From assembly GCA_002365595.1 (NCBI GenBank), contig DFAM01000002.1, positions 1 to 64,000 on the forward strand: DNA of 64,000 nucleotides, in the 5' to 3' direction. This document shows, piece by piece, positions 17,567-25,288 of this stretch. This DNA comes from Acinetobacter sp. UBA3106. GTDB taxonomy: Bacteria > Pseudomonadota > Gammaproteobacteria > Pseudomonadales > Moraxellaceae. The notes under the pieces are model-generated. The model was not told where the DNA came from, did no database searches, and saw nothing but the letters and a program-made list of their open reading frames with translations. The position numbers and the translations under genes were made by a program. Each line of letters opens with the position of its first letter. Position 1 is the first letter of the stretch.

Positions 17567-19174
17567 TTATTTTACATGTAGCTTTTTAAACAGTTGTTGG
17601 CTCACGTGATCCAGCGTTTGTGGAATCGTAAGCGCTGCCACAAAGCGGTCAGGACGTAAGATAACAACCGATTCAGAGGTTTTACCAAACCAGCTGCGAA
17701 TATCGGTACCAATATCACCCAGAGTAATCACGCCGTCAAATTGCTTGCGGTTTTCATTGCCAAACTGAACTTCAGGAATGACTTGAATAAATTTAACGCC
17801 TAATTTTTTCCAGACTTGCATGGTGGTATCCGAGAGGCCCCATTGAGGATCGACTCCCCAGGCAATAATGGCAAAGTCATTGCCAATCACCTCATCCAGT
17901 AAAACTTGTTCACCCGACTCAAGTTTCACTTGCGGCTGGATAAACATCTTGCCGACCGGAGATTCTTTCTTGCCGTCTGCTAGCAAGGCACCGTCATGAT
18001 ATTTCGGCATCGGTTTAAAACGCATTTCAAGCAAATATTGTTTAATCGGCTTGATGTAATTCAATGCGTAGGCAATACCGTCACGGATGAAACCTTGCCA
18101 TTTTTTCGGTGGCGCAAGTACGTGGCCTGCCATTACTGAAAGATCAATCATAGCTTTGGCATGGTCTTTACGTTCAATCTGGTAAGAATCTAATAAATCT
18201 GGGGTAGCTTTGCCCTGAATGACCAATGCCATTTTCCAGGCCAAGTTAAAGGCATCGCGCATACCGCTGTTATAACCCTGACCTTGCCATACCGGCATAA
18301 TGTGTGCGGCATCGCCGGCAAGTAAAATACGGTCAATACGGAATTTATCAGCAATACGGGCATTGTGTGTATAAACACGCTGACGGATCACTTCGATATT
18401 TTCAGCATTCGGTAATACTTTAGACAGTAATTTGGCGATGTTTTCAGGTTTGCTCAGTTCTTCCTGAGTTTCACCCGGCATCACCATAAATTCGAAACGG
18501 CGGATGCCATGCGGAAGTGCAGCAGATACGTATGGACGAACCGGGTCGCAGCATAGGTAAATATGCGGTGTTGCCAGAGGATCATTTTCAATATCAATCA
18601 CGATCCACTGGTTTGGTGCGGTTTTACCATCAAAGCCAATATTTAGAGTACGACGTACAATTGAGTTACCGCCATCGCAGGCAATCAGGTATTGTGCATG
18701 CACGGTTTCTTCATTTTGGTCTTTATCTTTAATTTTAAGTGTTACGCCGTTGGCATCCTGGCTAAATTCATTCAGTTGACGTGAAAAAAGCACTTCAGTT
18801 TTTTCATACTGCTTTAAACCTTGCAGTAAGACATTATCGACCTGTGGCTGAATAAAGGCATTACGACGGGAGAAACCGAATTCGCGGGTGAGTGGCTGAA
18901 TGTCGGCAAAACAGCGACCTTTTGGCGTCAAGAAACGCATAGCGTGGTTCGGCGTAGTATGCGGCAAGACCTGGTCAACCAAACCGAGTGATTGAATGGT
19001 ACGTAAAGATTCATCATCAATACCAATGGCACGCGGATAATCAATCAAACTGTCCAGTTGTTCGATCACCGTGACCTGAATGCCTTGTTTACTTAGATAG
19101 TTCGCAATAGTCAAACCAACAGGGCCTGCGCCCAAGATAGCCACTTCAGTCGTGAAATTCGTTTTGTTGCTCAT
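17567..19174 (-). CDS. FAD-dependent monooxygenase, MhpA-like
   Basis: A 535-residue flavoprotein hydroxylase of the class A (PHBH-fold) type. The N-terminal Rossmann motif is GAGPVGLTIANYL, with the DG motif as CDGGNSIVRR and the second FAD motif GDAAHIMPVWQGQGYNSGMRD. The length and the C-terminal thioredoxin-like tail match MhpA, which hydroxylates 3-(3-hydroxyphenyl)propionate with NADH and oxygen. No meta-cleavage genes (mhpB-F) lie nearby, so the true substrate may differ. I chose ATG 19174; a TTG start at 19195 would add seven residues. It ends in the 17497-17523 terminator. Confidence 0.8.
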   Translation of the reverse strand: MSNKTNFTTEVAILGAGPVGLTIANYLSKQGIQVTVIEQLDSLIDYPRAIGIDDESLRTIQSLGLVDQVLPHTTPNHAMRFLTPKGRCFADIQPLTREFGFSRRNAFIQPQVDNVLLQGLKQYEKTEVLFSRQLNEFSQDANGVTLKIKDKDQNEETVHAQYLIACDGGNSIVRRTLNIGFDGKTAPNQWIVIDIENDPLATPHIYLCCDPVRPYVSAALPHGIRRFEFMVMPGETQEELSKPENIAKLLSKVLPNAENIEVIRQRVYTHNARIADKFRIDRILLAGDAAHIMPVWQGQGYNSGMRDAFNLAWKMALVIQGKATPDLLDSYQIERKDHAKAMIDLSVMAGHVLAPPKKWQGFIRDGIAYALNYIKPIKQYLLEMRFKPMPKYHDGALLADGKKESPVGKMFIQPQVKLESGEQVLLDEVIGNDFAIIAWGVDPQWGLSDTTMQVWKKLGVKFIQVIPEVQFGNENRKQFDGVITLGDIGTDIRSWFGKTSESVVILRPDRFVAALTIPQTLDHVSQQLFKKLHVK

Positions 19175-19501
19175 AGCGAATGTCCATTCAATCAATCCAC
19201 ATTTAAGGGTATTAACGGTGAAATTGAGGGTCTAAACAAGCTATGCCATAGTAGATCTATTGAATGACAAAAAAACATTAGAAATAGTTTTAATTGATTA
19301 AATTATTGAAAATAAACAATTATATTCATTATTGGCTATATTTTTTTTAAGCCTAATGATCATTTTTTTCTATCATTCATCAATATCGGGTTAAAAATAA
19401 AAAAGCTGAACGATGTATATCATTCAGCTTTTCTCACTCAATCGTGCTTTAGGTTAAATAAGCAATAGGGAGGGAGTAAGGTAAGTTAAGGTTTAAGAGC
19501 C
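19175..19501 (-). promoter_or_regulatory. Gene-free spacer with the hydroxylase promoter and a terminator
   Basis: This spacer of about 330 bp is AT-rich. The part next to the hydroxylase start holds its promoter on the minus strand, though no clear regulator site is visible. A terminator for the small exported protein gene lies at 19396-19432. The rest shows nothing I can support. Confidence 0.35.
19396..19432 (-). terminator. Terminator of the small exported-protein gene
   Basis: AAAAGCTGAA and TTCAGCTTTT pair around a 12-nt loop, with an A-run on the plus strand that gives the minus-strand transcript its U-tract. Confidence 0.75.
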
Positions 19502-19720
19502 TTATTGTGCTGGTTTAGCTGGTTTTTCTTCAGCAGCAGTTTCTGAAGCAGGCTGAGCAGCAGATGATTTATCAGCAGCACTTTCCGAAGTTGTAGCAGG
19601 CTGTTCCTGGGTTGAAACAATGACTTTTGCTTCTTCTTTTTGTTTATCCGTAGTTGCAGCAAAAGTGCTTGCTGCAGCAATGGCTAAAGTAGAGGCAAGT
19701 AAGATTTGAGTTAATTTCAT
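19502..19720 (-). CDS. Small exported Ala/Glu/Lys-rich protein
   Basis: A 72-residue precursor. Residues 1-20 are a typical Sec signal peptide (MKLTQILLAS ... ASTFA, cut before ATTDK). The mature part is about 50 residues of low complexity, rich in Ala, Ser, Glu, Lys and Gln, with no Cys and little hydrophobicity, so probably disordered in the periplasm. I assign no function. The ATG at 19720 follows AAGGA by eight bases; the upstream ATG at 19727 would sit directly on that site. It is monocistronic, with a terminator downstream. Confidence 0.7.
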   Translation of the reverse strand: MKLTQILLASTLAIAAASTFAATTDKQKEEAKVIVSTQEQPATTSESAADKSSAAQPASETAAEEKPAKPAQ

Positions 19721-20313
19721 TTTAAGCATCCTTTATTTTCTAAAAAGTTATTCGATCCATATTTATCATCACATAAATATGAACAGGGCCCATGCTAAAG
19801 ACCTGCGGGAGAGCGGGCAATCAAAGCAACAAAGTGAAACAGAGCGGTTAACCTGAAAAATACAAGCAAGTGTGTGCTGTTTATTTACTGTAAAAAATGC
19901 GCTGAACAATGCATAGAAAATGTATGCAGATATTTCTATATAAGCTTTTTTAATGCATTTTCTTACTTAAAAGACACAAAAACAGCAGAAAATAATCGTT
20001 TTAACAAACCGGTTGTTTCAATTAAATGTAAAGAAATTTTGCAGATTTTTTGAGATTATTTTCTATTTTGAGTGATTTAGTGCACTAAAAATAGCGTATT
20101 GCTGCCGATGATATTTTTTATAGTCTACTGAGTTATTTCAATAAAATTTGATCAAACGGGTTGCTAGGTCTTTTAAATGAAGTGAATACATTGCCAGAGC
20201 TAGAGGAAAAAATTAAAGTGGAGTTCTATACAGATTTTTGAGCACCTTTTTCGGCTAAGTTGTCCTCATCACTGCATTGATTAATCTCCCTGGCCATGAA
20301 TAGCGAGTAAGTT
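19721..20313. promoter_or_regulatory. 593-bp gene-free divergent spacer
   Basis: This spacer lies between the exported-protein gene (minus) and the COG0523 GTPase gene (plus). It contains a perfect 14-bp palindrome TTTAGTGCACTAAA at 20076-20089, and an AACCGGTT core near 20010. A four-codon frame (ATG AAT AGC GAG TAA at 20296-20310) ends just before the GTPase TTG start. I see no RNA gene or credible longer frame. Confidence 0.4.
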
Positions 20314-21324
20314 TTGAAACTGATTTCTCCCACTCAAGCAGTACCGACACATATTATTTCCGGGTTTTTAGGCGCTGGAAAAACCACCTTGCTTAAACAT
20401 TTACTTAGCCAGAAGCCGGAAAATGAAGTCTGGGCGGTGCTGATGAACGAGTTTGGGCAAATTGGAGTTGATCAGCAGCTATTACCGCAAACCCAAGGCT
20501 ATGAAGTTAAGGAGTTACTCGGTGGTTGTCTGTGCTGTAGCAGCCAGTTGCCGATGCAGATTGCCTTGTCGCGGTTATTATCAGAAAGCAAACCGGACCG
20601 GTTATTTATCGAACCCACAGGTTTGGGACATCCTGCACAATTACTGGAACAACTGACCGAGCCACACTGGCAACAGAGTATTGCCATGCGGGCATTAGTG
20701 ACCGTGATTGATGGCTCGCGTTTGCATGATAGTGATTGGAGCAAGCAGAACCTGTATGCAGACCAGTTAAAAGCAGCACAAATTATTGTGGTGTCTCATG
20801 CGGATACGATGAATTTTGCAGATGATCAGGCTTTAGCAGCATTGAAAATTGAATATCAGGCCTATCAACAGACTTGGCTGATGAGCGGGCAGGAGCATAT
20901 TTCACTTCAGCAAATTGACCAGCCTTATGTGGGAACTGAACGCAAAATTCAGCCTTTATTGAAAATTCAGAAAACATTTTCAGCAGGACAGTCCTTGCCA
21001 GAAATTAAACAGTTGCCTTATCACTATGCTGAAACTGCTCAAGGTTATAGTGTGGCAGGCTGGAAATTACCCAAGCGCTGGCAATTCGACTTTTATGCCT
21101 TGCTGGATTTATTGTGTGAACAGCAAGACTGGCTGCGGATTAAAGCCATTTTTAATACCAATCAGGGCTGGAAAACTTTTAATTTTAATCCGGAACAGTT
21201 TAATTATCAGTCTTCAGAAGAAGGCATTGATAACCGTATTGAAATTATTGTGCAAGACCAGCGCGACTGGCAATATTTTGAAGAGCAGTTATTTCAATGT
21301 CAGTTGAATCGAGATGAGCCCTAA
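20314..21324 (+). CDS. COG0523 (CobW/YjiA-like) G3E GTPase
   Basis: A 336-residue P-loop GTPase of the metal-chaperone family. The N-terminus has the Walker A motif GFLGAGKTTLL, followed by the metal-binding CxCC-type motif GGCLCC and the segment FIEPTGLGHP. A C-terminal CobW_C-like domain (about residues 230-330) completes it. Family members pass zinc, nickel or cobalt to client enzymes with GTP hydrolysis; this copy's metal is unknown. The likely start is TTG at 20314 with GCGAG before it. A four-codon leader frame ends just upstream. It is followed 62 bp later by yaeQ. No Zur box is apparent to me. Confidence 0.85.
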   Translation: MKLISPTQAVPTHIISGFLGAGKTTLLKHLLSQKPENEVWAVLMNEFGQIGVDQQLLPQTQGYEVKELLGGCLCCSSQLPMQIALSRLLSESKPDRLFIEPTGLGHPAQLLEQLTEPHWQQSIAMRALVTVIDGSRLHDSDWSKQNLYADQLKAAQIIVVSHADTMNFADDQALAALKIEYQAYQQTWLMSGQEHISLQQIDQPYVGTERKIQPLLKIQKTFSAGQSLPEIKQLPYHYAETAQGYSVAGWKLPKRWQFDFYALLDLLCEQQDWLRIKAIFNTNQGWKTFNFNPEQFNYQSSEEGIDNRIEIIVQDQRDWQYFEEQLFQCQLNRDEP

Positions 21325-21386
21325 AAACAACTCTGCAAAATCGGTCTAAATCTTATATGCTAGGCGCCAAATTTGAGGATACTTGT

Positions 21387-21917
21387 ATGGCGCTTAAAGC
21401 AACGATTTATAAGGCAGATTTGAATATTGCCAATATGGATGATCATCAATACGGTGATTATCAACTGACCATGGCTTTACATCCATCTGAAACCATTGAA
21501 CGCTTGATGGTGCGTATTTTGGCCTATGCCCGTTTTGCCGATGAAGCCTTGGAATTTACCAAAGATTTATTTGAAACCGATGAGCCGGCATTGTGGCAAA
21601 AAGACCTGACCGGTCAACTGGTGAAATGGATTGAAGTGGGCAGTCCGGATGAAGATAAAGTCAAAAAAGCCAGCGCGCGTTGCAAGCAAGTGGCTGTTGT
21701 TACTTATGGTTCAGCTGTGGATGAATGGTATAAGCGCAACAGCAAATTAAAAACTTTAAGCAATGTGCAAGTGTGGAAACTCTCGACCGCGACTACTGAT
21801 GCCTTGCCGCAATTATGCGAGCGCACCATGCAATTGCAGTTAAATGTGATGGATGGCGAATGGACCTTGATTGGCGATCATGCACAAGTTGTGGTGGAGT
21901 GGGAACAGTTACAATAA
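21387..21917 (+). CDS. yaeQ: YaeQ family protein
   Basis: A 176-residue protein covering the whole YaeQ family length. It starts with ALKATIYKADLNIANMD and has the conserved middle stretch HPSETIERLMVRILAYA and a GSPDEDKVKKASARC segment near residue 90. YaeQ proteins have a PD-(D/E)XK nuclease-like fold and unknown cellular function. The ATG at 21387 follows GAGGA with good spacing; an in-frame start at 21357 adds ten non-conserved residues. It lies 62 bp after the COG0523 gene and could be co-transcribed with it. Confidence 0.9.
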   Translation: MALKATIYKADLNIANMDDHQYGDYQLTMALHPSETIERLMVRILAYARFADEALEFTKDLFETDEPALWQKDLTGQLVKWIEVGSPDEDKVKKASARCKQVAVVTYGSAVDEWYKRNSKLKTLSNVQVWKLSTATTDALPQLCERTMQLQLNVMDGEWTLIGDHAQVVVEWEQLQ

Positions 21918-22006
21918 GGACAAATAAGGATGCAAGTCTAGGCTTGTATCCTCACTAAAAAATTGCGTATACCTGAAAACAATAAAAATGAAAAAAGGGA
22001 AAATAT

Positions 22007-22630
22007 ATGCATCCGGATCTCTATCGTTTGCTGATTGCCCTGGGCATTGGTGCAATTATTGGCGCAGAGCGTGAATATCGCAGTAAATCTGCCGGCCTTC
22101 GCACCATGATTATGGTCAGTCTGAGTTCATGTCTATTTACCATTATGTCTTTAAAAATTGGCATCGACAGCCAAGACCGGATAGCCGCCAATATTCTGAC
22201 CGGTTTGGGTTTTGTTGGCGCAGGGGTGATTTTTAAAGATGAAAACCGTATTTCCGGCATTACTACTGCTACTACCATCTGGATGACGGCCGCCTTGGGT
22301 ATGGCAGCTGGCGCAGGTTATGAACTGTTAAGCCTGTTCGCCACCTTGATTGTTTTGATCGTGCTGATTTTTTTGATTTATGTCCAGGAGGGGATAGAAA
22401 CCCTGAGCCAGGCACGTACCTATCGAATTATTTGTCCTTATCAGCGCAAAACTTTAGATCAATATGAAGCGCTATTTAAGACCTATAACATGAAAGTGGT
22501 GCGCAGTGTGCAGCATAAAACCGAGCAGCGCATGAGTGGACGCTGGATTTTAATCGGCTCGGCTGAAAATCATAAAAAATTGACGGCTTATTTATTGAAT
22601 GATTCCAATATCCAGGAGCTGAGTTTTTAA
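22007..22630 (+). CDS. MgtC/SapB-family membrane protein
   Basis: A 207-residue protein with four or five membrane helices in the first 130 residues and a soluble C-terminal domain of about 70 residues. The family signature is clear: GIGAIIGAEREYRSKSAGLRT at the N-terminus, then the GLGFVGAGVIF and RISGITTATTIW segments. MgtC proteins modulate the F1Fo-ATPase and magnesium or phosphate homeostasis under stress in pathogens, but SapB-like relatives are of unknown function. An AAGGGAAAATAT ribosome-binding region precedes the ATG. It stands about 90 bp from yaeQ and 80 bp before the FKBP gene. Confidence 0.88.
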   Translation: MHPDLYRLLIALGIGAIIGAEREYRSKSAGLRTMIMVSLSSCLFTIMSLKIGIDSQDRIAANILTGLGFVGAGVIFKDENRISGITTATTIWMTAALGMAAGAGYELLSLFATLIVLIVLIFLIYVQEGIETLSQARTYRIICPYQRKTLDQYEALFKTYNMKVVRSVQHKTEQRMSGRWILIGSAENHKKLTAYLLNDSNIQELSF

Positions 22631-22712
22631 ATATACATAATTTAAAGCATAAAGAACTCATCTGAATCCGGTTTATAATAGTGATTGAAAATTTAGTGCT
22701 CTGTTTAGGTAA

Positions 22713-23054
22713 ATGATGATGAATGAATTAGAAATTATTGATTTAAAAGTAGGTGAAGGCAAAGAAGCGGTGAAAGGCGCGCTAATTACCACACATTATA
22801 CTGGCTGGCTGGAAGATGGAACCAAGTTTGATTCGTCGATTGATCGTGGCAACTACTTTGAAACTGTAATTGGAACAGGCCGAGTAATTAAAGGCTGGGA
22901 TCAGGGCATTATGGGCATGAAGGTCGGTGGTAAACGTAAATTACTGGTTCCTGCACATTTGGCTTATGGTGAGCGAAAAATGGGTAAAATCATTCCTGCA
23001 AATTCCAATCTTATTTTTGAAATTGAATTGTTTGATGTGAAAACACGTGATTAA
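22713..23054 (+). CDS. FKBP-type peptidyl-prolyl cis-trans isomerase
   Basis: A 113-residue single-domain FKBP. The typical elements are TTHYTGWLEDGTKFDSSIDRG, then VIGTGRVIKGWDQGIMGMKVG, and the strand LVPAHLAYGER with IIPANSNLIFEIEL at the end. It lacks a signal peptide, so it is cytoplasmic, acting in protein folding. Three in-frame ATG codons lie at 22713, 22716 and 22719; an AGG at 22707 favours the later ones slightly. It stands alone, about 140 bp before the diguanylate cyclase gene. Confidence 0.93.
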   Translation: MMMNELEIIDLKVGEGKEAVKGALITTHYTGWLEDGTKFDSSIDRGNYFETVIGTGRVIKGWDQGIMGMKVGGKRKLLVPAHLAYGERKMGKIIPANSNLIFEIELFDVKTRD

Positions 23055-23193
23055 TCTCTCATTTATGGTTGATTAAAAAGTATTCTGCAAGAGACATGGC
23101 TGTATCTTGCAGATAATTGAAAAATAATTTGAGTTTTATTTTTTTATCGCTACATTAATTAAAGGACAAGCATAATTTAAGGACAATTTATAT

Positions 23194-25056
23194 TTGTATA
23201 AGAACAAGAGATTAATTCATTTTTTCCAGTTATTTTTATTGCTCTGTTTATGCGTATGCCTGGGGCGAAAGCAACTGTGGGCAAATGAGGCGACTGCTTC
23301 GAAATCTTCTTCTGTACAGCAAAAATTATTCAATAATGTCCAGTTTACTGAAAATAGCAGTACTGCCTTACAGGGAACATGGCAGTATTATCCTGAACAG
23401 TTCATTATCCAGCCTAGCGCAATTTTAAAATCTCACACTGTAAATTTACCGGGTTCTTTCAAGGAAATCATAGGGAGTAATGAGACCTACGGTACCTTTA
23501 TTGGGCATTTTAAAATCCCTAAACAATATCTGGGTCGAAATATCGCGATCTACATTCCCAATCAATATAGTGCCTATCGTATGTATTTAAACGGAGCTTA
23601 TGTACTTCGCTTGGGTCAGATCGGTAAAGATGCCAAAAGCCATCAATCAGAAAATGCGCCTAGAATAGCGTTTACGGTGCCGTATAAAGAAGAACTGACC
23701 ATTACTTTCCAAATCTCCAGTTTTAAAAATGTACATGGTGGTTTAGAAAATTCTATGCGGATCGGGATCGCAAAAACCATTACCCGCCAGTTTGAACAAC
23801 TGATGATGAGTATAGGCCTAGTATGTGGGGCAGTATTCGGTATGGGGTTATTTACCCTGATGTTTTCACTTTTTCAGGGAAAAATCGGGCGCAGCAGTAT
23901 TCGGGTTTTTGTATTTGGTCTTTTCATCCTATTTTTGGCTTTACACAATTTATTTTCAGCACCGTATGCCTACACCACATTTACCAATATTAGCTGGTTA
24001 TGGGGACAGCGCTTAGAATATTTATTTACGGCTTTAGCAATTGTATTTTTCTTAAGTTATATGTATTTGCTCAATCGCCGTTATTTAAATTTAATCGTTT
24101 ATTCGGCTGTAATGTTCATTCTGGCGGTTAATATTGTGGTGATTTTTTTTACCACTCCCGAAGTATTCCAGAGTTTAGCATTATATAGTTCGCTATTTAG
24201 TATTGTGGTGATTCTGAATTTTGCCTATGGTTTTTATATCACGCTAAAATCTAAAGAAAAATATTCGACAATTAACATGTGGGCGGTGATTTTGTTATGC
24301 GTGACCTTCATACATGATTTCTTATTAAATCTGAATCTGATCGAGTCCTTTAACTTAACTTTTATTTCAACCAGTTTTTACGCCTTGCTGATTATGTTTC
24401 AGCAGGCAAAAAATTATGCACGGCATAATCATTATATCGAGCAACTGAATAATAATTTAATTGAGCTGAATAACTCGTTAGACAATAAGGTGAAAGAACG
24501 GACTGCGCAATTAAATCAGTTAAATGAACAACTGGAACGACAAATTCAAATTGATGCATTAACCGGTGCATTTAACCGCCGCGCTTTGAATATTGAGATA
24601 CAGCGTTTATTTAATCTGACCCAAAATCACAGTAATAACACCTTGGCATTTGCCATGCTAGATGTGGATTATTTTAAAAATTATAATGATTATTATGGCC
24701 ACTTGAAGGGTGATGTCATTTTAAAAGACTTGGTTAAGGTGATCCAGCAGGCCTTGCCCCCTTCTGCTTATGTAGCGCGTTATGGCGGGGAAGAGTTTGC
24801 CATTCTGCTGCATAACGTACCAAGTGAAGTGGTTTTAAACGTGTTGCAACAGGTTTTAAACGCCATTAGACAACATCGCTTTGAACATTTAAATCGGCCT
24901 GACCAGAAGCAATATGTGACCATAAGTATGGGCGTTGCCTGGATGGATCGAAATCATCCTTATACCGATATTCATGAACTGATGAAAGCTGCCGATGTTC
25001 AGCTGTATGCAGCGAAAGGTGCCGGGCGGGATCAATATCAGCCTCAATCAGCTTAG
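23194..25056 (+). CDS. 7TMR-DISM-type membrane diguanylate cyclase
   Basis: A 620-residue membrane-bound enzyme that makes c-di-GMP. It has a signal peptide ending near LWANEA, a periplasmic sensor domain (about residues 35-195), seven membrane segments (about 200-400), a short coiled coil (about 410-445) and a GGDEF domain with the active site GGEEF. The RxxD inhibition site before GGEEF is not seen; PPSA stands at that place. The start is TTG, with AAGGAC upstream. It lies directly before pgaB in the same direction, where pgaA would be expected in Acinetobacter, so it probably feeds c-di-GMP to PNAG synthesis. That link is inferred from position. Confidence 0.88.
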   Translation: MYKNKRLIHFFQLFLLLCLCVCLGRKQLWANEATASKSSSVQQKLFNNVQFTENSSTALQGTWQYYPEQFIIQPSAILKSHTVNLPGSFKEIIGSNETYGTFIGHFKIPKQYLGRNIAIYIPNQYSAYRMYLNGAYVLRLGQIGKDAKSHQSENAPRIAFTVPYKEELTITFQISSFKNVHGGLENSMRIGIAKTITRQFEQLMMSIGLVCGAVFGMGLFTLMFSLFQGKIGRSSIRVFVFGLFILFLALHNLFSAPYAYTTFTNISWLWGQRLEYLFTALAIVFFLSYMYLLNRRYLNLIVYSAVMFILAVNIVVIFFTTPEVFQSLALYSSLFSIVVILNFAYGFYITLKSKEKYSTINMWAVILLCVTFIHDFLLNLNLIESFNLTFISTSFYALLIMFQQAKNYARHNHYIEQLNNNLIELNNSLDNKVKERTAQLNQLNEQLERQIQIDALTGAFNRRALNIEIQRLFNLTQNHSNNTLAFAMLDVDYFKNYNDYYGHLKGDVILKDLVKVIQQALPPSAYVARYGGEEFAILLHNVPSEVVLNVLQQVLNAIRQHRFEHLNRPDQKQYVTISMGVAWMDRNHPYTDIHELMKAADVQLYAAKGAGRDQYQPQSA

Positions 25057-25288
25057 CTTTTTTGTTAGCCGCTTTTTAAGCGCTTTTGATCAGCATAAAA
25101 GCCAGCATATTCCTTGAAATATTATTGTATTTATACATTTTTTTAATTATTTAACTATAAAAAATATTGGTTTTTAAGTTTCATTTCAGCTTGATTGGAT
25201 AAAAAGCAGATTCAAAGTTCTGCATGTCGTAAATCATGAAAAGTGTCATTTTCTATTGATCAATGATGTCGCGTGTTCAGAGCATAAA

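Noticed and set aside
19486..19680. Minus-strand frame overlapping the small exported-protein gene
   Set aside because: It is an out-of-frame shadow rich in Leu and Lys; the other frame has a proper signal peptide and ribosome-binding site.
25057..25288. pgaA remnant before pgaB
   Set aside because: The spacer is too short and AT-rich, with no beta-barrel-like translation in any frame.
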